A DNA stretch of 64,000 nucleotides from Mesostigma viride (taxonomy: Eukaryota; Streptophyta; Mesostigmatophyceae; Mesostigmatales; Mesostigmataceae): positions 72,501 through 136,500 of the forward strand of contig RPFO01000188.1 in the NCBI GenBank assembly GCA_009746045.1. The letters are read 5' to 3'. Every line of letters begins with the position of its first letter. Position 1 is the stretch's first letter. The notes under the pieces were generated by a model that saw nothing but the letters and a program-made list of their open reading frames with translations, was not told the DNA's origin and searched no databases. Made by a program: the position numbers and the translations under genes. Below are positions 33,759 through 44,263 of the stretch, in pieces.

Positions 33759-34933
33759 CACGAGCCCCATAAACGGGGCCATAGTGAGCTTGGAGGGTCC
33801 AAACGTTGCAAATAGGTGTTGTATAAGTTATACTGCATCAAACATGCATCAAACATCATGACTGGATGACCTCATATGACTGAATCAGGCAGCCATAGCC
33901 AAAGCATCATCCACTCTCACAACGTGTTGAGCACATGCCTCGTGGGAATGGAGGTGCTGGGTTTTCATTCCATAACGCGTGCAATACTGAAAGAAAGAGG
34001 CACGTGTAATGCAAGGCTTGGATAGGTCGAGTGATCCATGAGCTTACATGCAGGCAAAGATGACGCTGGAATGCATGCTAGCAAATGGTGGCAAGATGCT
34101 AACAACACATGATTATACACCATGATTATGGGCACCCAGCTGATCTTCTTGCACAATCAACGCAGTATAAACCATCAACATCCAATCCTCACGATATATG
34201 CACGGCTTGACGACGTATACAGCACCTAAATACTGCACAACTGCAACCTGCTATGGCTGACATGCAAGCAACGTCGAGTAGGATGGCGGTCTTAGAGAGG
34301 CTGGGCAGAGGTCGGTAGAAATAAGTGGAAAACTGGCAGAAACTAGGTAGAAACACGATATACTTACGCCTGCAAGCACTATTGAGCCGGTGGCAGAGGC
34401 CATTTCCAGGAAAATACAGCATACCGTAGCAATAGCCACGGTCACGCCTTACGCTATTTGCAGGCACCATCATGCCCGGAGCTACCCAATAAAAGTCTGC
34501 ACAAATCTCGGTTTAGCCGAGAGTCCGGGCGATCGGAATGAATAAATATGTGTTAAGAAGTCGAAACACCATGGAAATACCAAGCATGGTGCCGCAGCAG
34601 ACCCGAGTCTTGACGTAATAATATGTATGCCGATTTCCAGGGTTTCCGCATGAAAGTTGGGTGAGAAACTGGAAAAAACTACGTTTCCTTTGCCCCAGTA
34701 CCTCAACAAACTCGCAGAAACCTAATTATCAACCTTTGAACGCATCACCATGGTCGTGCTACCCAACAGCTGAAATTCGCGCGAAAACTGGCGAGATCTA
34801 CCTGCCGCCATCGCCGTCGTCTTCACCTTCGTCCCGCGAAAATGCCTGATTTCAGTGGTACATATTTGTTTGCAGCTGTCACAAAAAAAATACCAAAAAT
34901 ACCAGGATTTTTTCTTGAATTCTTTACCCCGAC

Positions 34934-35762
34934 TAGGTTGTCCCCAGTTAACAAATTAACAAATTAACGCAGGCGGACTACCTGCGGACTGCTGTACGTG
35001 GAGTCGCCGGGCTACAAGTTGCGTACTTGACCAAACTCAGCCTTGCAGGCCGCCGCACCAATTTTTACTTCTTTTCGTCACATGGCTTGCGTTGGGTTCA
35101 TCGACGAGCATCGACGCTCATCGACGGTGCAATCTGACGGCGGAGAATAAGTTCGCCACAGCATAGCGCGACGCAAGGGCTAAGATCCGACAACGTGACA
35201 TGCAAAGCTTTAGACTGCATCGCTAACCGGAAATTCCGTCCAACACCGTCGTACAGTACTGCCAGTCGACCGCACCTCTGCCTCTTAACCGTCGAATGCG
35301 CAATCGATCTAGAAAGTAGAAACGTCTCCGCGACACTTCCGCGATTTCAGTACTTTCCGTCACCCTTGACAGTTGTCGTACAATACAGCAAATTTACGCC
35401 AATAGAAACTCGCCTCCAAACATATATCTCGATAGAGGCATGCGTCTTATTTAATTTCAAGGTACCTCTTAATTAATCTCGCCCCCCCGTTGTAACACCG
35501 CCCCCCCCGTTGTAACACCGTCCCCCCCCCCCCTAAATGCGTCCCCCCCCATTGTAACACCGTCCCCCCCCTTCAGTACATGCCGTCACCCTTGACAGTT
35601 GTCGTACAATAGTACAAATTAACGCCAATAGAAACTTGCCTCCAAACATATATCTCGATAGAGGTATGCGTCTTATTTAATTTCAAGGTACCTCTTAATT
35701 AATCTCGGCCCCCGCCTTCCGCTAATTTGCTAATTTGCTAAATTTGCTAAAAAAGCGCCAAT
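34934..35762. mobile_element. 829-bp insert flanked by 11-bp direct repeats
   Basis: TTTACCCCGAC occurs at 34923-34933 and 35763-35773. The insert contains two near-identical segments of about 135 bases (35347-35483 and 35572-35706), both with GTCACCCTTGACAGTTGTCG and CTCGATAGAGG. They are separated by C-rich runs with GTTGTAACACCG motifs (35485-35570). It has no ORF of note. It could be an unknown element or a rearranged piece of copy 3. Confidence 0.55.
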
Positions 35763-35830
35763 TTTACCCCGACACATAGCGTTCTAACCCTACAACGCGA
35801 TGTATCGCGTTGTAAAAAAACACGGGTTAA

Positions 35831-35945
35831 CGGTTGGGGAATGATGCAGGCGATATTTGTTTAAACATTTGTGTAATTATTTTTCTAATGAGATTAGCGT
35901 AGTACTCCGTGGCAAGCCTTTGCGCATGACACGCAAGTACTTACT
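35831..35945 (+). mobile_element. 3' end of the split DSSDEDY-family LINE
   Basis: CGGTTGGGGAATGATGCAGG through TAGTACTCCGTGGCAAGCC and CATGACACGCAAG ends in a TACT repeat tail. It continues the LINE fragment that stops at 32582. Confidence 0.8.
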
Positions 35946-35959
35946 TACACAATACCCAC

Positions 35960-36720
35960 GGCGGGAAGCCTGGCCAAAACTTGACAAAAGCATAAAAAAA
36001 CGTACCGCCACAAAAAGGTGATCATGCCCAGTGAACCGAGCATAAATAGAGCTGCCACATAAGCGACTTGACCAGATAGTTCAAAATGGACGGGCGCATC
36101 ATATGTTCTGATCAGGACGGGCGCATCATATGTGTTGATACTGCACGAACAGAACTGCCCAAAGAGGACATGGACATCAAGCACACACAACGAGAAGTGG
36201 CGCGTACGGATATCAAGCACAAAACAAGGGGCACATAGGAGACTTGAACATGAAGCCCACACAACAAAAAGTGGCACATAGGAGACCTGGACAAGAAGCA
36301 AAAAAGAAGTATCACATAGAGGAAGCACACACAACAAGAAGTGGTACGTACAAGACATGGACATCAAGCACAAAAAAAGAGCCACATAGGAGACTTGGAC
36401 ATCAAGCACGCACAACAAGAAGTAGCACGTATGGACATCAAGCTCAAAAGAGACGGCACATAGGAGACTTGGACACAAAGCACACACAAATGGAACGCAC
36501 AAGACATGGACATCAAGCACATTAAAGACATGGGGCATAGGAGACTTGGACATAAAGCACACACAAGAAGACACGACACATAGGAGACATGAACATAAAG
36601 CAGGAATAGTTAATAAAGCACACCAAAAAGAAATACCAAATAAAAGATATAAAATACATGCACATAAAGCACAAAAGAAATGGCACATAGGAGACTTGGA
36701 CACAACACACAAGGCTGTTG
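35960..36720. repeat. Degenerate minisatellite
   Basis: Units of very variable length built from GGCACATAGGAGACTTGGACAT, CAAGCACACACAA and CAAGAAGT are repeated about 15 times. The 333-residue open frame on the minus strand (cysteine- and leucine-rich, 35945-36946) is a by-product of the repeat. Confidence 0.7.
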
Positions 36721-36946
36721 GACGATAGGGCCCTCCATGCAGGCGTACTGTGGCGCACAAACATGTTTCGCGAACAAAGTCCAACAATGAAGCGAACCAC
36801 ATTTCCTGCCTCATGCCAAGGCCCCCGCCCCCCTTAACAAACCATTCCACGCCACTGATCCCACCCCCTGGAGTCTGCTGGGACAGTGACCGCCCAAACA
36901 AGGCCACAATGCATGGCCACACGCAGGGCCTGCCGCCCATGGACAC

Positions 36947-37717
36947 AGCCAGCCAGAGTCATGTGGTCACGCCACCGCATCACCAGCACCTGCAGATAAG
37001 CACAGGAGCAAATGATGCCCGAGGGCCTGGCACATGCTGCAAAACAAGCGGCACAGGAGCAAGACTATGCCTCCGGGATGCATGAGCAGAGGATCAAGTG
37101 ACTGGAGGTGACTGGCAAATTCGGAATCTGACCACTAACTTTATCAGGGTCGACTTGGAGAGCGGTAGGAGGGAAAGGCGGGTTGAAGCGAAGCAGGAGG
37201 GGGGGGGAGGAAGAAGGGGCAATGGGGTTACCTCTCGAAATCAAGAAAGATACCACGAATGAATCCGGAAAATAGCAAACAAGAAAAGCGTCCATCAATG
37301 GTCCATGCAAAATGGGGCAGCCAGATTAAACAGAGAGCCGATTAGACAGGACCTTGAACCCTGACCACGCCCACCATACAAACCCCTTACTGCATAGAAT
37401 ATCAATTAGGCAATGGTTTTTGGTGTCATCGGGAAACCTTACTAAGCTGCTTGAATGGAGCCAGACAACAACATGTGCCCATATTATTCACGGGTCAAGC
37501 AGCCGTTTTATTTACTCAAGGTAAGAAACAATAAAATAAAAAGTTACACAGCAAGCTAAATGGTTTGCGAAGCAGAGATGGAGGAGCCAGGGCCCCGGGC
37601 AGGGTGCCGGGCGGGCGCCAGGGCTCACGCGCCCAGCAGGGCCGCCGCCTCTCTTGCCTCTTTGCATAGCTAGTATTTTCCCTGTCTCGGTTTTCATCAA
37701 GGCACGGAAAACTAAAT
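36947..37717. other. Spacer and 3' flank of eL36
   Basis: There is no supported gene. The transcript end of eL36 should lie between about 37500 and 37717. Confidence 0.4.
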
Positions 37718-38532
37718 TTACTTCTTCTTCTCCTCCTTGTGGTGCGCCTTGTCCGCATGAGCCCTGCGACCAAGACAAAAAACAGAGAGGGCCAACGGCA
37801 AACGTAGATGCAGGGCCCACAACAATGTTCAGACATGTTGAATCCGAAGGACCTAACGATGTGGAAAACTACCAACTCCAAACTGGAATTACGAATGGAG
37901 TGCCAGCGACGATGGTATGCCACGCGGTCACAGGCCACCCACCTGCTCTTGCGGAGGACAGCGGCCATGGATTCACGAGCACGCTTGGCGCGGTTGTGGG
38001 TTCCCAGCTTCCGCTTCGCGAGCTTCAGGGCACGCTTATCCTTTCCAATCTTCAGCAGCTCAGAAATACGGCGCTCATATGGGGCGAAACCAACAACTTC
38101 GCGGATAAGCTCGCGCACAAACTTGACGCGCTTGCCCAGCTTCTGCGAGACGAAAGAACAAACCAGTACGTGTGTGTAAGCCTTCCGCTTTGCATTGTCC
38201 TAGCACGGCAGGGCGCGGAACTACCTGTCAGAGACTGCCATGACGCCGAGGCGGCACGTAGGTAAATTAAATTACTCAGCCCGTCCGTAGCCTATTCAAC
38301 GGCAATTCCTGAAATAATCATAGCTATTAAGTACTAATTCCAACTGGCGAATGTAAGATAGTCCATGCGACGGCGGCATCATCTACGCATCCCTGCACCA
38401 GCTTATCCTGCCTGCTAAAAACGAATCCATGAATTACGAAAAGCGTACCCCCTTGCGATCAGATGGGCGAGGGGCCTTCTCGCGCTTGGTCACAATATGG
38501 CCCTTGTTAAGCCCCACAGCGATGCCCGACAT
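37718..38532 (-). CDS. RPL36: Ribosomal protein eL36 (three coding exons)
   Basis: Exons on the minus strand are 38532-38449, 38142-37943 and 37763-37718, joined at GT-AG introns with matching phase to give 109 residues. The protein starts [28 protein letters not shown], continues [62 protein letters not shown] and ends [20 protein letters not shown] near the start, [25 protein letters not shown] and a lysine-rich tail are diagnostic of eL36, and the length fits the family (about 100-115). It is a component of the large cytosolic ribosomal subunit. The start is the ATG just before [11 protein letters not shown]. Transcription is divergent from SPINDLY, 1.4 kb away. Confidence 0.95.
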
Positions 38533-39940
38533 GGTGAATAACCTCGAGGTATGGAGCCTGCCTGCGGGCTGTGTCAAAGAGGCCTCCTTGATCGTCTTCG
38601 TCTTCGTTTTGATGCCTCGCACCCCGCCCGGCCGCCGTGAACTTAACCCGCCTTTGACCCCACGGGTGTGCCGCTCCCTGAAGGGCTGTGAGTGCCCGCA
38701 GAAGAAAGGGTTCGGGCGGAAAGGCTGATGGGTAATAATGGGTTTACTAAACCTACCCGCCCAACCTAAACAAAGTCGCGCCGCGCCCCGTCCGATTTGC
38801 CAGCGCTGATGGGAGAGGCGCGGAGCGGAGCGACTGATATGAAAAAATAACTTGGTATGTACGTCAGGGGTACGTAACTACACGTATGATCGTGGTGAAT
38901 GGTGATCTCTGCTTGGGGACAACCGCTGCCCATGTGCGGCGTTGAGTTGAGTTGATCTTGGGGAGATTTGCCTGCAGGCGCGCCCGTCCAGGGTAACCTT
39001 CGAGCTGAGCGGCAGGGTCCTGAACTGGGCAATGTTGGGCGCCCGCGTGCGATCACCTGTGACGGAATCACAAAACTATGCAGCTGTCACCGGTCACGTT
39101 GCGAAGATACGCTGACAGCATCCCAGAGCATGGGTGGCTGTGAAATGAGCTAATATGTTCGGTCGTATCCTGCATAATTCGACAACTCCTGAGCAGGTTG
39201 CAGGATAATCATGGATACTTGCGATTGTAGCTCCGCGTGGGTGTCCACCTGTACATATTGCGGATTCTGTGATGTCTGTCTGTTCCGGACTTCCGGTCCA
39301 AAGTCGTGTTTGGCAACTTCTCAAGGTGCTATATACGTAGTTCCGCATGCTTCAGAGTTCAGAACGATGCAACTGCTGCAACGCCTGATGCAATTCCTCC
39401 CGCATGCTATTTGCGCAAGCGGAATATCAAAAACGTCATTTATACTAGGGACGCAGTGTCGCGCTCGACCTGTGTTGACCATCGTGTCCCGAGGCGCCAA
39501 CAGTTGTCACAGTCGCACTTATCGCTGCATACAGGGCCGGGGATACTGCTGCAGCCATTTATGCCATTTAGCGCGGGAGGCGACCGATGTTATCTGTCAC
39601 GATTCATGCCAGTGAAAGGCGTGCAGAGTTTTTCGAGGCATTCAGATTAAGGTGCATCTCGCATGGTAGGCTGCTGTAGCCGCATGCTCATATAGTTTGC
39701 TGGGAGCGCGTTTTGACAGCCCCGACAACCGGCCCACTTCGTGCGTGCCGTTGCTGGGGCGAATGGCCCTCTCGTCTCCTGGGCAAACACCTTAGGCGCG
39801 CTAAGCTAGCTCGGCAAGGCAAGAAAACGAGAGACGTGCGCGTGCTTGACCGGGCCACGGCGCGGCATGCACACGCGGGAGGCCCTTCGCCGGCCTTTTC
39901 GCAGCGCCTCGCGGCGGATGTTCGATAACTGTAGGTAGAC
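38533..39940. promoter_or_regulatory. Divergent intergenic region between eL36 and the SPINDLY-like gene
   Basis: About 1.4 kb separates the two start codons, so both promoters and 5' untranslated regions lie here. No TATA box or other defined element could be assigned by eye. No ORF here has recognisable content. Confidence 0.5.
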
Positions 39941-41006
39941 ATGACCCAGGACGGCGGGAACTGGGTCGCCATGTACCACGCGACCCCGGGCGCGGTGGTG
40001 CCGCCCGTGCTTCATGCCAAGAGCACCTCCAGTTTCCTGACGGATGTGCCGCGCTCCCTGGCGGATGCCCTGAAGCTGGCGGACCTGCTACGACAGCGGG
40101 GGAAGTTGCAGGAGGCCTACTCGCTGTACCTTCAAGTCCTGGCGTCTGACCCCCACAACGTGGCCGCCCTGCTGGGCCAGGGGGCCACCTTGAAGCTTCA
40201 GGGACGGGTCATGGAAGCGTTTGCGGTGTTCAAGGTCGCTCTGAGCCTCGAGCCGACCAACTCGTCTGTGCTGGCAGAGTTAGGCCACGTTTACAAGGAG
40301 CAGGACTTGCTGCCGGAGGCCGCCGAGGTAAGAGAGGGGAGGGGGGGGGGCTGGTTTGCAGGAGCGGGATGAGGAGGTCGTCTATGGGGGAACAAACTGG
40401 CTAACTGATGGCCTTGGTGATTGTCGTACCGGGTGCTTTTATTGCTACTATAGTAATCGTTATATGGATGTAGTACTATAGTAATCGTTATATGGATTTA
40501 GTGCTTTATATGGATGTAGTACTAAAGTAATCGTTGTATAGATATAGTACTATAGTAATTGTTATATACTACTATGGATATAGTACTATAGTAATCGTTA
40601 TATGGATGTAGTACTATAGTAATCGTTATATGGATATAGTACTAAAATACTTGTTGTATACTACTATGGATATAGTACTATAGTAATCGTTATATGGATG
40701 TAGTACTATAGTAATCGTTCTATGGATATAGTACTATAGTAATTGTTGCATACTACTATGGATATAGTACTATAGTAATCTTTATATATGGACATCCGTT
40801 GGTGATTGTTGCACTACACTATACTGTCGAACGGGGCTAGCCTGGCCGTCTCCTGCGACGCCTCAGGCTGTCGTACAACATCTATGTCTGTCGTTGGATT
40901 GTGTCAGCCGGTTGTGCTGCGAGGGGGTGCCTTCCTCCCTGGCCCTTCCTGGTCACTAAGCTGCGTGCAAACTGGTTTGCCAGCACAACAATCACAATGT
41001 TTTTCC

Positions 41007-41038
<32 letters not shown>

Positions 41039-44000
41039 GTACGATGGCAGCATCTTTTACACGCTCTGCTGTTTGCCTGGAAAATGTTGCCCTTGGCCCG
41101 AGAATTCGTGTTGCCACAATTTGGGGGGCGTTGCTTTTCCAGCGCTTGCCGGGTGCAGTCGAGGCCTTACCTTTTGTATTCGCGGGGACTTCTGGATTGT
41201 AGGGATTAATTAATGGGACTGGCGGGGTTACCAGAGAAAGGGTTTCAGGAGAAAAGCCAGCAAGGGGCAGTGCATGCTGCCCTGTGCTCTCTTTTTTTGC
41301 GAGGGGGGGAGGACGTTTCCCTGGTGGTGGTCCAAGGAATAGGTTTCTGTTCAGGGACTAGGATTCTTGTCCCTGTAGCATTGGTACCCCACCCCGGCAC
41401 GTGTAGGTGTTGCTGCCACATCAGAGAGTGCACATAATGGGATGTGGTGTATCATTTCATGCCAGCGCGTAGCGGAGGCAAGAAGCAACGGAACCCATCC
41501 ACACACCCATGGTAGGCACTGTCACCAACCCGCCCGCCCGCCCGCCCGCCCGCCCGCCCGCCCGCCCGCCCGCCGCCCGCCCGCCCGCCCGCCCGCCCGC
41601 CGCCCGCCCGCCGCCCGCCCGCCCGCCCGCCGCCGCCCGCCGCCCGCCCGCCCGCCCGCCCGCCCGCCCGCCCGCCCGCCCGCCCGCTGCCCGCCCGCCC
41701 GCCCGCCTGCCCGCCCGCCCCCCACCGCCCGCCTGCCCGCCCACCTGCCCGCCCGCCCACCGCCCGCCTGCCCGCCCGCCAACCCGCCCGCCCGCCCGCC
41801 CGCCCGCCCATCCCTCCCCACCGCCCGCCCGCCCGCCCGCCCGCCCGCGCGCCCTTCCCCACCGCCCACCCGCCCGCCCACCCACCGCCCTCCCTCCCAC
41901 CCGCCCGCCCGCCCCCCTCAGCATCCCACGTCTGAACGCTGGCTGTCCTGTTCTCTTCCCTTCGACATCTCATCCGCCAACACACTACAAGGTGATCCGC
42001 GCACACCGAGTAGCAGCTTGTCGTTTCCGTGCTTTTTACAAGACGGAAGGAATGTGCACGCCCATCAAGACATCATACACCAACCGACACATCAATACAG
42101 GCACACGCCCACTAACATACCAACCAATGCACGCTCGTAACCATCATGCCAACCAATAGACCGACAGATGCTTGCACCAACGAACAGGCTAATCAAGGCT
42201 TGCTCACGGTTTACGCAACACCACACCACCAGATCTACAGCAAGGCGCTAGCGGTCTCGCCGGAGTCCTCGTCCACACGGGAGTCCCTAGCCATGGTGCT
42301 GACCGACATCGGGACCAGGTTCAAGTTGGCGGGGCACACCAAAGATGGCCTCGCAAAGTACTACGAGGCGGTGTCCATAAACCCGAACTACGCGGTAGGT
42401 GCCTTTTGTAGCTAGTTTCTTGGTTGCGTTTATCTTATTAGGCGCTATCAAATCACGACGATGCAGTTTCTGGCGTTAGGTACCTTATGTGTTTGGTTTC
42501 TTGCTGGCTCTATTAAGGACAGTGCTATCAATTGTTATGAGACAGCATCCGATAACCCAAGCTATGCGGTATGTCTCTCCTTAATCTGGATGATTGCACC
42601 TCTTTGCAGTATGGCAGAGCCAGAATACCACTAGGCGGTGCCGTCTGCCAAACCTACCCACGAGGTGTTTTCGTGGGTCTTACATGTGCATCAAACCTTC
42701 CTTTTTCCAAGCACCTACCCGGTCGCTTACGACCAATTCGCCATGCTCTTCCCCCATCGGGCTTGGGCTTGTACAACCACCTACTACACCATGCCATTAT
42801 TGTACCCAATGTTGTCATTCATGTGCCCCCCCCCCCCCTCAAGCATGCTTGTTCAACGTTGGCGTGGTGTTCAGATATCGGTCTCAAATGCCCCACCCCT
42901 CACTGTTCCCTCTTTGACCCTTGACGCCATTCCTTTACAAACCAACCAACCAACCAACCAACCAACCAACCAACCAACCAACCAACCAACCAACCAACCA
43001 ACCAACCAACCAACCAACCAACCAACCAACCAACCAACCAACCAACCAACCAACCAACCAACCAACCAACCAACCAACCAACCAACCAACCAACCAACCA
43101 ACCAACCAACCAACCAACCAACCAACCAACCAACCAACCAACCAACCAACCAACCAACCAACCAACCAACCAACCAACCAACCAACCAATCAACCAACCC
43201 CAATCAACCCACCCACCCACCCCTACTGTTACAGCCTGGCTACTACAACCTGGGCGTCGTGTTCAGCGAGATGGGGGAGTACACCCACGCGCTGCGCCTG
43301 TACGAGAAAGCGGCGCTGCTGCGGCCGCTGTATGCGGAGCCCCACTGCAACATGGGCGTCATCCACAAGAACCAGGGCAACCTGCAGGTGGGTGGCCAGG
43401 GGGGGAGGTGGGGGGGGTCAACCTGCAGGTGGGTGACTAGGGTGTTGGCCTTGACAACGTCCACAGGGGTGGCGGGCGGGCGGGCAGGTGGGCGGGCAGG
43501 CGGGCGGGCGGGGGCGGCGGGCGGGCGGGCGGCGGGCGGCGGGCGGGCGGGCGGGGCGGGCGGGCGGGCGGGCGGGCGGGCGGGCGGGCGGCGGGCGGGC
43601 GGCGGGCGGGCGGGCGGGCGGGCGGCGGCGGGCGGGCGGGCGGGCGGGCGGCGGGCGGGCGGCGGGCGGGCGGGCGGGCGGGGGCGCGGGCGGGCGGGCG
43701 GGCGGGCGGGCGGGCGGGCGGGCGGGGGGGCGGGCGGGCGGGCGGGCGGGCTGGGGGGCGGGCGGGCTGGGGGATGGGGGGATGGGGGGATGGGGGGATG
43801 GGGGGATGGGGGATGGGGGATGGGGATGGGGGGATGGGGGATGGGGGATGGGGGGATGGGGGATGGGGGATGGGGGGATGGGGGGATGGGGGGATGGGGG
43901 GATGGGGGATGGGGGATGGGGGGGGATGGGGGGCTGGGGGGCTGGGGGGGGGGTGGGGGTGGGTGGGGGTGGGGGGCGTGGCATGGTGGGTGGTGGGTGG

Positions 44001-44228
44001 TGGGTGGTGGGTTGAGGTGGGGGAAAGCAACCTGCAGGTGGGTGGCCAGGGGGGCAGGTGGCCGGGGGCAACCTGCAAGTGGGTGGCCAGGGGGGAAGGT
44101 GGCCGGGGGCAACCTGCAAGTGGGTGGCCAGGGGGAAAGGTGGCCGGGGGCAACCTGGGTGGCCATGGGGGCAAACTGCAGGCAGGTGGGCAGGGTATGG
44201 TGGTGGCCGGGACATTAAGGTGTTGGTG

Positions 44229-44263
<35 letters not shown>

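Larger units (their letters stand above)
32587..35826. mobile_element. piggyBac-like non-autonomous element, copy 3 (inverted, interrupted)
   Basis: TTAA at 32583-32586 and 35827-35830 flanks it. The LINE 3' end AGTGCTTAA...CGGTTGGGG is exactly rejoined when it is removed, compare 7530-7545 (minus strand). The left end is ACCGTGTTTTTT (one base off CCCGTG) and the right end AAAAAAACACGGG. The body is copy 2 in reverse. It contains a LINE (33029-33758) and an unrelated 829-bp insert (34934-35762). Confidence 0.85.

Noticed and set aside
35945-36946. 333-residue cysteine-rich minus-strand frame
   Set aside because: Its composition follows the underlying degenerate minisatellite. No transmembrane pattern, domain or conserved codon usage supports it.
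40827-40865. Possible echo of the exon 2 start in intron 1 (GGGGCTAGCCTGGCCGTCTCC)
   Set aside because: The match to AAGGCGCTAGCGGTCTCG needs a gap and several mismatches, weaker than the echoes accepted in other introns.
41442-42140. Proline/arginine-rich frames over the CCCG array
   Set aside because: All six frames are open in such repeats; the sequence lies inside SPY intron 1.
42638-44218. 526-residue frame with PTNQ repeats on the plus strand
   Set aside because: It runs through introns 2 and 3 and the CCAA array. Only the exon 3 part is real coding sequence.
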